Source: Batkoa obscura (taxonomy: Eukaryota; Entomophthoromycota; Entomophthoromycetes; Entomophthorales; Batkoaceae). Taken from it: a stretch of 64,000 nt of DNA. Shown in pieces: positions 51,802-61,584 of this stretch. The DNA lies in assembly GCA_030770535.1 (NCBI GenBank), contig JASVEC010000008.1:1178001-1242000 (forward strand), written 5' to 3'. The notes below the pieces were generated by a model. That model ran no database searches. It was not told where the DNA came from and was given only the letters and a program-made list of their open reading frames with translations. The stretch's first letter is position 1. Every line of letters begins with the position of its first letter. Made by a program: the position numbers and the translations under genes.

Positions 51802-52727
51802 CATTTTTAAAGGCCTTGAGGAATATTATTAGACGTTATATATCTAGCTTCAAATTAACTTGATATCTACTTAGCCATGTTAAATAAACATTGCGTTAGC
51901 TGTTTTTAGCTATAAATTAAAAGGTGAGTTGAAAATGAGATCACTTTCAAGTCAACGGTATGAATAAAATGGCGCTATTTATTATTTGGTAAAATTAAAT
52001 TTGGATTAGTATTTTTTATTAATTTATCAAAACAAAAGACCCTTTTACTACAGTGTTTAATCATTCTAGATTCTAAAAATAGGCTAACTTTGTAACAAAG
52101 CTCAACGATTTTGATATGTTTTTTAAAATTGTTTATTTACTTGTTTTTTGATACATTATAAGAAGCTAACTTTAGAATGTTTTATGTTCACTATTTGGGT
52201 TACTATTAAGCGTAAATTTCTTGATGTAGAATAGGGTTTTTATTTTTTATCCTGCTAAGAATAAGCTATTTTTAACTAAAATTAAGGTTTAATGTGTCTG
52301 CAATAATGTAATAATTTGTTTATTTTGAAAATGTGAAAGATGCATAATATAGTAAGCCATTGTATTTTAGAATATATGATGTTTTTTTTTACTAATTGTC
52401 CTTTTTTGCTATTTAAATTTAGAAACTAACTAACCAGTGCACTGTTCAATCCTAAATGTATGCTAGATAACCCTTTATTTTAAAATTAAAATTAAATTAA
52501 CAAGCTCAAAAGTAGCATAATAAAGTAAGTAGCTGGTTATAAAATTCACTACTTGCCAGAGCACATTTGAATTTAAACAGTCATATTGGTTAATTAGTTT
52601 CTAAATTTAAAAAAAACAGCAAAAGAAGGTAATAGTTAAATATTTTAAAAAAATACTTATATCAAAATACTGTTTAATATAGCTAAAAAAAAATAGAAAA
52701 TATTTTAAAATAAAAAGCCAAGAATTG

Positions 52728-53015
52728 CGAAAGTTGGTACTTAGTGGTTGGAGTAAAAGCAATTTTAGCTTAATTAACTGGCCATAAGTCGAAAGGTCTT
52801 AGCTTATGTAACTAAGATAGACTTAAACTAATAGGAATAGTACGCAATAAGCTATGGACTATGTAAAATAAATAGAATAGAAAATACTACTGTAAAATCT
52901 ACGTAAGATACTATAAGATTTAGTGGCTTTATTAATAGTACAATATCAGGGAATAATTCAATTGAAGAGCCTCGAGTTATCATGTTGAAGAATCTCCTTT
53001 ATACTCCAACCAGGT
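52728..53015. repeat. Repeat family B, copy 2
   Basis: About 288 bp aligning along its length with the second unit plus tail at 36448-36745 (shared blocks TTATGTAACTAAGATAGACT, AATAGGAATAGTACGCAATAAG, CTTTATACTCCAA). Only one ~115 bp unit is present here, against two at copy 1. Diverged by many substitutions, so an old repeat. Origin uncertain; see copy 1. Confidence 0.7.
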
Positions 53016-53393
53016 GCCTATATGTAAGGAATATGATAATAGTTATTGATTATTATAGTTGCCAAGTATGAGCATTAAAACATGAACAATAAGTTATATA
53101 ATTAAAACAAAATTTAATTTATAAGCATAAAATATAACAAAAAAGTTGATTATATAAAATATTATAAATATGAAATGTTTATCAATAAATTATATAATAA
53201 CAAAAATAAATGTAAAAATAAGTATGATTAAGGAAACAGATTATATAATATGTAAGTTTTAATATAAAAATAAAATAAAATAAAATTGAAATAAGTGAAA
53301 TATAAACTGTAAAATTAGTTTCTATGATTTATATTGCTTTTTTAAACTATTGAAAGTTTGAATTAACTTAAAAAAATTATTTAAACCAATATA

Positions 53394-53494
53394 TGGGGAT
53401 GTATTTTTTTGTTTAAGAATTTTACTAACAATTTTTCCGCTCAAATAGTGCTTAAAAAATGGAAAAAATAATGAAACCAAAAAAAACATCCTCA
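53394..53494 (+). mobile_element. MITE-like element, family A, copy 14 (near consensus)
   Basis: 101 bp, TGGGGATGTATTTTTTTG to ACATCCTCA, flanked TA on both sides. Contains GTATTT at 53401, TACTAAC at 53423-53429 and AAATAG ending at 53448, an intron-like signal set 48 bp long. Confidence 0.88.
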
Positions 53495-53840
53495 TATATA
53501 AATTATTATAATTTCAATATTTTTAAAATAAGTTTAAAAATAGTTTATAAACTATGTTTTGTTTAAATGACAAATTTTTTAATTAAATTTAATAATTACA
53601 TAGTGCAAATTTTTTGCTGATTGGTGCTGAGACAAACTTGAACCATTCATTTTCCCACTCTTAGTAACTGTAAATCGAATAAAATGAACAAATTAAAGCT
53701 ATGCTTAATTTAAATTTTAGTAACCAATAACCATTAAACTTTCGAAAAATCTTGGAAGCCAATTACTATTTGATATTGAATATTCACTAAACTGAAGAAT
53801 TCAAAGTCGTTTTTTAAACTAACAATAATAGTAATAAAAA

Positions 53841-55814
53841 ATGGGTTATAATCTCCGAACAAGAAATAAATCACCAGAAAGGAATGGAGAGGGAATTTCA
53901 ACCAAGGAGTCCAGAGGGTCATCAATAGAACCCAAGAAACCGACCGCTGCTAAAGGAAAAAGAAGTAGAAAACCAAAATTAGCTGTGGAAGAAAGTCAAG
54001 ATCAAATTGATAGTATTAAAGAAGGAAAGGAAGATTCAATTATATCACGTCAAGAATCTAGTGATTTAACAACAGAATCCAAAGAAGTGACACCAAATAA
54101 ATCAAAAAGAGGTAGAAAATCTAAAAATAATAAGGAAGTGGTGGAAGAGGAGAGTACATTGAGATTGGAAGATAAAGTAGAATCCATGGAGTTTTATAGT
54201 TGTGCTGAAATCAAGTCATCAAAGGAAAATTCCAATTTAGAAATTAAACAAGTAGTAGGAAGTAAGGCTGGTGTTGATTCTAATGAGAGTTTAAAAGGTA
54301 ATTCAATTGATAACTGTTTTTTAATTTTAATTTTAATTTTTTATTTAGAATTAAATCAAGGTAAGAAAAATGAGAGTAACTTAAATGAAGTTATTGAGAC
54401 AAGTTCAATAGTAAGTGAAACTCAATTAACTTCAGTAGTTTCGACAACTAAGTTAGTATCCAATCAAGTAGAAGATAGTACTAAGTCAAATACAACTATT
54501 GTAGTTGTAGAAACTGAGAATACAGATGAAGATATGTTAAATCAGTATGTTGATTTAGATCCCCAATTTACAAATAAAAAAGCAGCCGATGAACTCGATG
54601 TTAATTCAAATCAAGAAAATGATGAAGCTGAAGCCATAGAAAACAATCAAGTGGAAAACTCCGATGATGAAGCAGACAATATTTTAAATGAACTTTTAGC
54701 TAAAAATAATTATAAAATGGGCCATGTTGAATATAATCAACAAGATTTAGTAGATGAAGAAAATGAAAAAAATAATGAAAATAAAATAGACTCTGAAGAC
54801 TCTGAATACTCTGAATACTTTTCCCTTTCAGAAGAAGAAGAAGAAATTGATGAACATTTATTAAAAAGTTTATTAGATAAAGCTAAAAAAAATTTAGCCG
54901 ATTCAAATGTAACTAATGTCCAAATTAAAAAGTAAGTTGTTCATAATTTTTATTATAATTTGATAATTAAATTTTAATATTTATAGTAAAGCATTTCAAG
55001 CCAATGGGACATTTTATAACCCCTATGATGCCAAAATAAAAGAACAACTATACATTAAAAACGACAATGTCAAAAATAAGAATAAAGAGAATCAGCCAGC
55101 TAGTATTCAAAATCAAAAGGAACTTATTAAAGTTAATGAAGATTCCACTAGTACCAATATAAAAAGAAAAAGTAGTGATGATCCAGAAACAGATTTTAAT
55201 TTAATTGATGAAGATCAAATAATAAGTTCAGAAGTAGCTAATGCATTAGCAGTATCCTCCAGAAAAGGGTTAGAAGAACTTCGAATGAATCGAGCATTAC
55301 CAGAATATAGGCTTACTCATGCAGAAGCTAAAAAAGTAAATTTTATAATTTTAAATACAAATTTAAAAAGAAATTAATGTAATTCTTTAGGAAAAAGAAG
55401 CCAATGCAGGTAAAAAATGGTTTAATATGGAAGCCCCTGAGATGACGGAAGAATTGAAAAAAGACTTACAAGTGTTAAAATTAAGAAAAGTATTGGATCG
55501 TAAACGATTTTATAAAAAAGATAATAAAAGTTTACAAAGTAAATACTTTCAAGTAAGAATAATAATCATCTATAAAAACACAGTAATATTAATTTATTAT
55601 TATTTTTTAGGTGGGTACCATTATTGAAGATAAAAGTGAATTTTATTCAGGTAGATTGGCTAAGAAAGATCGTAAACAAACCATTTTACAAGAAGTTTTA
55701 CATGATAAACAAGCTCAAACTTATTTTAAAGATCGATTTCAACAGCATCAACAAAGTATTCGAGCTAATCCTAAGAAACCAAGTGTATTGAAAAAATTTA
55801 AATATAGAAAATAA
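53841..55814 (+). CDS. FCF2: Pre-rRNA processing factor Fcf2 (TDIF2/DNTTIP2 family)
   Basis: Nucleolar factor of the small-subunit processome needed for early 18S rRNA cleavages. Exons 53841-54297, 54349-54931, 54987-55335, 55391-55552 and 55611-55814 give 584 residues. The Fcf2 domain is C-terminal (~468-570): KKWFNMEAPEMTEELKKDLQ, VLKLRKVLDRKRFYKKDN, KYFQVGTIIEDKSEFYSGRL and a basic end KFKYRK. The N-terminal two thirds is acidic and Ser/Glu/Asn/Lys-rich with basic KRGRKSK-like patches suited to nucleolar entry, longer than yeast Fcf2 (~217) and nearer to animal TDIF2. The segment 54298-54348 is open in frame but reads a hydrophobic string and carries GTAATT and TTATTTAG ends, so I treat it as a 51 bp intron. 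Convergent with SNU66, 77 bp between stops. Confidence 0.9.
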
Positions 55815-55891
55815 TTTTTTTTATAAAATAAAGTATAGAAATTTTCATTTTTTTTTTTTGAATTATTGTTCCTTTTATTCTTATAATTTAT

Positions 55892-58129
55892 TCATTTTTT
55901 ATGACGCTTACTAGTGGATTTGCTCGTTTCAAAAGGAGCTCCCATACTATCCATATTGTCCAATCTCTTTTGTGCTTCTTTTTTTTGTAACATTTTTTCC
56001 GTCTTTTTTAACCCAGAACTTTTACCGTGGAATTTATGGGATAACTCTTTAAATGCCTAAATAAAATAAAAAGTTGAAAATTTTAAAACAATTTATATAA
56101 CTCAATCTTTACTTACCTCCTTTTGATTTAAAATATTACCATGAGTATCCCTATATTCCAAATTAATATCTGGTTTATAATTAGCTAATCTAGCAATTGA
56201 ATCTTCCACAAAAGTTCTTGGTTTAAGATCATAATTCTCTTTATTACTTCTTTTACCCCTTTCTTTTTCCTTTTCTTTTTCCTTTTCTTTATTTTTAATT
56301 ACCTCAATCATTTTATTTTGTCGAGTTAATAATTCATCTCTTTTAATTGCTTCTTGAGTAGGTGGTTTATACGTTCCTTTTTTTGTAAAATAAGCTAACG
56401 CCCCTGCCAATCCCCTTCCTGCTTTAGCATTATCTTCAAATAAAGCATCAACCCCTTCTTCTTCTCGGAGTTTATTTAATTCTTCTTCTTTTACTTCTTT
56501 TTTAACTTTATTATCAGTAGCTTCTGATGCTTTTGAATCATCTCCTTTGACCTGTTTTTTATTCTTTTCATTCTTTTCTTTTATTGATTGCATTTTTTCA
56601 CTTAAGATAGCTGCTGAGGTAGCCAAATTTTGTACAAATTCAGACGTTTGGGATACAATTATACCTTCTTCATTACTTTCTATTTCCTCTTTTTTTTCTT
56701 CTTTTTTATCCTTTAAAACTAATAAAAAAAAGTTAGATTCTATTAATTAAAAATAAGAAAAATTTATTACCTTCTTTAGCAGCTGATTCACCATCCAAAT
56801 TTTTATTACGCTTTAAAGCGGTAGTACGTGCTTTTTGTAAACAAAGTTGTAATTCATTATCATCTACAAAATTAGAATCCAAAGGCATTGTAATAGTGTC
56901 TGGATCATTGATAGATATAATTATATTATCAAATAGTTCTTTTTCTTCTTCACGCTTTTTCTTTCTTGATTTTCCTTTAGATTTAGGTTTTTTAAATTGT
57001 GCTGCCTCTTCTGTAGTATAATAATCATCTACTTTATTTAGCTCTATATATTTATTAATATTTAATTCATGTCATTAATTTATATTAAAACTTACGATTT
57101 AATTCTAAAGATATAGCACCTGTTAAATCATTGATATTATTTTTAAATGTTTCTTTATTGGAAGCAAAATCATTTAAAGAATTGATTTTAAATCCTTTCT
57201 ATAAAAATAATTTAATTAATTTAATATTAACTAGTTAATAATAATATCATTACTTTTTTAGGTTCTGAAACTCCAATTTCTTCATCATAATGGGATAATA
57301 TATTTCTAGGTTGACCATTGATAGTACCATGTCCAAACTCATCATCATCATATGGATTATAGTTCGTTTTTTTTTTCTTATTTTCTAAATCTTTTTTAAG
57401 TTTTTCTTTTTCCAAAAGATTAGCATTAACCAACTCATCATCATCTATACAATATTTAATTAATTATTATAATATAAATTATCGCTTACCTTCATCCAAA
57501 ACATTAGCATCTTTAAGGGTAAGGATAGCTTCTTCTCCTTCTTCAAAATCTTCATAATTATGAGCTACCTGGATCTCTGAACCTAAAACTCATTTGATTT
57601 CATTTTAATGATAATTAATTTCAAATTTATACCTCGAGCTTTCTTAATTTTACTCTTTTGTAATTTGGCAGCCTCTTGATTTCTTTTATCTTCTTCATCA
57701 AAGTCATCTTTCATATTTAAAGCCACTTTTTGGAATCTTTTTTTATTTTTCTTTAAAAAATTAAGTAAACTATCATCCCCTTGTTTTTCACCTAACCCTT
57801 TACCACTTTGTGATTTTAATAATTCTCGTTCATTTTTAACTCTAAAAATAAAAATTAATTCGTTATATTAAAATAACGGGATAGAAACTTACTTCTTTAA
57901 TCGCTCTTGAATTAATCTATTGTTATCAATTCTCTCCTTTTCACTTTGTTCTTTGATGTAATTATCTTTTTCAACTTGATTCTTATCCTCTGTTTTTTCT
58001 AACTTTAAAGGTGGTAAACCTAATTTAAGACGCTGTTCACTAAAATTTATTAGATTTAACACCAATTTAAATTATCTAAAATTAAACCACTTACTTTGTC
58101 TGCTCTATTGTCCAAGAAATTTCCGACAT
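55892..58129 (-). CDS. SNU66: U4/U6.U5 tri-snRNP protein Snu66 (SART1 family)
   Basis: Spliceosome component of the tri-snRNP. Nine exons: 58095-58129, 57893-58039, 57633-57841, 57490-57582, 57254-57444, 57096-57198, 56771-57043, 56117-56718, 55892-56056; 605 residues, all joins in frame. Starts MSEISWTIEQTNEQRLKLGL, a Hub1-interaction-type N-terminus with RLKLGLPPL as in SART1. Later marks: KGLGE, DFEEGEEAILTLKDANVLDE, YNPYDDDEFG, and the C-terminal hallmarks GRGLAGALAYFTKKG, DINLEYRDTHGNILNQKEAF and KELSHKFHGKSSGLKKTEK. Stop is TGA. Acidic/basic charged helices and an EKEKEKEKE run link the blocks. It fits the intron-rich nature of this genome. Confidence 0.93.
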
Positions 58130-58764
58130 ATTTTATAAAAGTTGTTAAGATTCTTATTATTGATATCACTTAAATTTCAAATATAAAATTATTCTAAAGA
58201 ACAATTGGGTTAATAAACTCAACTCGAAATAAATTGTTTGTGTTGAAAATTGAAATTTTAAAAAAGTAAATTAATTTTAAAATTTCTATTCAAATCGCAG
58301 TCAAGATTGTATAACAGTTGTTGCAGCTCTATTAGGATTGAATTAATTGTATATTTAAAAACAAATTTTTTCTAAAATTAATCAAAAATCAACTGATTAA
58401 ACTTTAGAAAACCAAACAAAAAATACCTGGTTCTAAAAATTTTTGCAAATTAACCTGCAATAAACTTGGTGCAGCTGTCATCCCAAATAATTTTTGCGTT
58501 GTATTTTAACCTAGCTTTTATTATGTTTAATTTGAATAACTGCCTTTTTTGAGGCAAATCGAAACTAATAAGAGATAGAATTACAATCAAAAAAATTAAT
58601 TGCATGAAATAGTCTTTTGCTTAAACACAACAATTTTTAATGTTAGTCGTGATTGTAGTATATATCTATATTTTTTCAAAGACCTTATTGGTTAGTTTGT
58701 AATCGAATTTGAAACAAAAGTGATTTTTTATGAGATTTTAAAATTATTTTTGTTAGTATAAAAA

Positions 58765-58817
58765 TAAGGATGTTTTTTAATTTTATCACTTTTTCCATTT
58801 TTTAAGCACTATTGAAA
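58765..58817 (-). mobile_element. Partial MITE family A element
   Basis: AAGGATGTTTTTTAA..TTATCACTTTTTCCATTTTTTAAGCACTATTG matches the left half of the inverted element; the right half is missing. Confidence 0.65.
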
Positions 58818-58953
58818 AAAATATATTAATAAATAATAACAAATTATTTTATTTTGTTATCAGTCTATTTTTTATAATATTAATTATATTTTATTTTATT
58901 TGTTTTGATTAAAAAAAAACGATATATTAAAATAAAAAATAGATTTTATTACT

Positions 58954-59057
58954 TGGGGAAGTATTTTTGTGTTTAAGAATTTTACTAACAAATTTTCCGC
59001 TCAAATAGCGCTTAAAAGATGGAAAAAGGGGTGAAGCCAAAAAAAAAAGTACCCCCT
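58954..59057 (+). mobile_element. MITE-like element, family A, copy 15
   Basis: 104 bp, TGGGGAAGTATTTTTGTG to AGTACCCCCT; core TTTACTAACAAATTTTCCGC. Borders CT/TG, no TA. Confidence 0.8.
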
Positions 59058-59535
59058 TGTCTTTAGGTTTTTATAAAATTTAATTACTATTTAATTTAAT
59101 TATAAAGATAGAATTGAAATTTTAAAATAAAATAAACATATAAAAGTTATTATAGCTTAATCAAATAAACAATATTGAATTTAATCTTAAAATACACAAA
59201 CATTGATTCAGAGTAAATTGAAATTTAAAGAGCTTAATTTTATTTTAAAGCTTAATCCAAATTAGATGAACTTTTTTATTAATTTCTCCCCACAACCCTC
59301 ACTTTAAGTTTGACTTTAATAAATGAAAAATAATAATAAAAACGGATATTTAAAATAAAAGATAAGGTAGTAAATTGATTTATAACTATAACAAAACTAA
59401 TAAATAAAAATTATACAATTTATTTTTATTTATTGATTCAAATAATTGGGTACATCTGGAAAATTAAAGTCGATCACGAGAGTACCTAGATTAACTCTTT
59501 TAAGTATTTAATAAAATAATAATATTTATAACAAA

Positions 59536-59826
59536 TTACTTTTTTTTAAACTCTTTACTAGGTGAATAAAGTTTTAAATTTGTATCTTGATCAACATTTT
59601 GCCATGGATATGGGTTATTCTTTCTATCCCATACAGTATCTACATTTCTAGCTACTCGAAATAAATACCACCCAGTACCAACTAAACCCCCACTAACAAT
59701 AGCAAGTAGAGGAGTAACCTAAGAATAAGTTATTAATATTAAGTTAAATAGAACTTATATTTAAATTACCTCTGGACGTAACCATTTATGATAAAATGTC
59801 TTTCTTAAGATTTGATTAGCTACCAT
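59536..59826 (-). CDS. NDUFA4/MLRQ (B12D-like) respiratory-chain subunit
   Basis: A 79-residue single-span inner-membrane protein, from exons 59770-59826 and 59536-59718 (intron GTAATT..TCTTAG). After a short matrix N-terminus (MVANQILRKTFYHKWLRPE) comes the membrane span VTPLLAIVSGGLVGTGWYLF, then RVARNVDTVWDRKNNPYPWQ with the NPYPW block and NTNLKLY-like end seen in fungal MLRQ proteins, and a Lys-rich tail. Homologues are reported as complex I or complex IV associated subunits. Together with the NDUFB10-like gene it indicates a conventional respiratory chain. Confidence 0.85.
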
Positions 59827-61140
59827 ATTATTGTTTAATAATTCAAATTTTTATATATATTTTATAATAATATAGATTGATTGATCAAAAGATAAAATGA
59901 AGGTTAAGGATAATGATCTGTTTATATACTATCTCTTATAATTTGTTATTAACTCTCCTTATTTTTTATTTATTTATTATTAAATCAAGTTTCATTTATT
60001 TATTATTATCACACCTATTTTATTATGATAAATCATTTTTTAACCCCCACATTATATTATGAATAAGCTTCTTTTGTAACTATTTAAAACAACCTCATGG
60101 AGATCATGACTTTTTTATAATTAATCTTATTAACTTTTACAACTCAATTATCCTTCCCTGAAACTTATGAACTTTCTATAATTACCAATCAATTTTAAGG
60201 ATTCTTTCTTATTATTGGTGATTGAGAATTTAAACTGGTTATTTTTAAAATGTGACTATTTATTTTATAACATCATTTTTTAAATACTTCTTAAACCAAT
60301 GTGTTCATTTAAAAGTTTGTAGGTTTACAACTGTTAGTAAGTTTAATAAAAAATAATCTTTTAATTTTTAGTTAATGTATGTGTATCATAATTTTTTTAT
60401 ATTAATTAATTGTTAGATAATATAATAAAATGTAACGATTAAAAGTAAACATATTCTTTTATATTCTTTTATATTCTTTTATATTCTTTTAATGTGAATG
60501 AAGTAATAATTAATCATTTTTATTAATTTGATTAATATACTTTTGATCTCTTTTCTTTTTAATAACTTAATTTTTTAAGCTATTTTTACAACTTTTAGTT
60601 AAAATAACTTGAATTAAAATTTTAGAATTTATTAAATTGTTAATTGAATTGATATTTGATTAGATTCAAAAATAAATAAGTTTAATTAAATTAAGTTAAT
60701 ATTTTATTTTATTTTATTTTATTTTATTTTTAATTATTTTTGTTCTTTATTATTTAAAAAATAAACATTTTTATTCCTCAATAATATTAATTTAATTTAA
60801 AAAAATAGACAGTCCAAAAATTAATAAATAAATGAGTGGATTTATTTAGTTGATTTAATTAATTTAATTTAAAAAAATTTGTTAATTAACTAATTTTATA
60901 ATTAGATAAAGTACTCATACAAACATAAAAATAACACATATTAACTTTATTTAATTTATTTATATTTCTTTTATATTTCTTTAGTATTTTATTGAATTTT
61001 TATTATTTTATTATTATTATCTTTGTTATTAAACACTTGGAATTAACATTTAATCATAGTAATAACTAATAAGATAACTAACTAGAACCAACATATAGAA
61101 GCATAACAAATAAACAAATATTATCTAAACCTCTAGAAAA
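59827..61140. promoter_or_regulatory. 1.3 kb divergent promoter region with simple repeats
   Basis: Between the NDUFA4-like gene and the 98-residue gene. Four perfect 10-bp units ATATTCTTTT (60451-60490) and a TTTTA run (about 60701-60728) are the only clear structures. No gene or family A element. Confidence 0.5.
60451..60490 (+). repeat. Tandem repeat, 4 x 10 bp
   Basis: Four perfect copies of ATATTCTTTT. Confidence 0.9.
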
Positions 61141-61437
61141 ATGAGTGAAGCTGAAAAACTAATAATTGATTCTCCCTCCGCTTATCGTCAATCTCAATAT
61201 CGAGAATATTTATTATATCGACAAGATAAAGAAATGGCACGTAGAATCAAAGTGAATTCTAACTATATACCTCGTGGAAAAAGAAACACATGTTTTTCAA
61301 TTCAATTACCTTATAAGCCTTCATTTCTTTTATTTTTATTTGTTTCTATTTTATTGATTACTTTTTTCTTTGCTGTCTTAATCCTATTCTTCTTTTTCCC
61401 TAAATTGTTTTATTTTTTGTTTAAAAATGAAATTTAG
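61141..61437 (+). CDS. Small membrane protein with C-terminal hydrophobic anchor (unidentified)
   Basis: A 98-residue intronless protein. Residues 1-55 are charged and soluble-looking, with a helical Tyr/Arg/Gln-rich part (SAYRQSQYREYLLYRQDKEM) followed by basic residues (ARRIKVN, PRGKRN). Residues ~58-92 are almost entirely Phe/Leu/Ile (one or two membrane spans), ending FLFKNEI. The layout fits a tail-anchored or small two-span ER/Golgi protein. No family recognised. Start MSEAEKL is preceded by an A-rich leader (CTCTAGAAAA), and the next gene converges at 147 bp. Confidence 0.65.
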   Translation: MSEAEKLIIDSPSAYRQSQYREYLLYRQDKEMARRIKVNSNYIPRGKRNTCFSIQLPYKPSFLLFLFVSILLITFFFAVLILFFFFPKLFYFLFKNEI

Positions 61438-61584
61438 TTGAACTAAATTTTATTATATTAGACTTGTATCCTTATCGTTGTTAGTCATTTTATTAGAATA
61501 AAAGTTATACTTTTTTTATTATTATTATTATTATTGAATTTTTAAAAGAAATAAGATAATATGTTCTATAAAATTTTATTTTTA

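Larger units (their letters stand above)
51730..53840. other. 2.1 kb gene-poor space with repeat B copy 2 and a MITE
   Basis: Holds the promoter of the secreted repeat gene at its left, repeat family B (52728-53015) and a family A element (53394-53494). The frame at 53734-53925 is antisense to the FCF2 start and not called. Confidence 0.5.
58130..59535. other. 1.4 kb space with one and a half MITE copies
   Basis: Upstream of SNU66 and downstream of the NDUFA4-like gene. Holds a partial family A element (58765-58817) and a full one (58954-59057). No gene seen. Confidence 0.45.

Noticed and set aside
51730-51804. N-terminal extension of the repeat protein starting at 51804
   Set aside because: A TATA box lies at 51793-51801 and a signal peptide begins at the ATG at 51729, so the upstream ATG is probably not transcribed.
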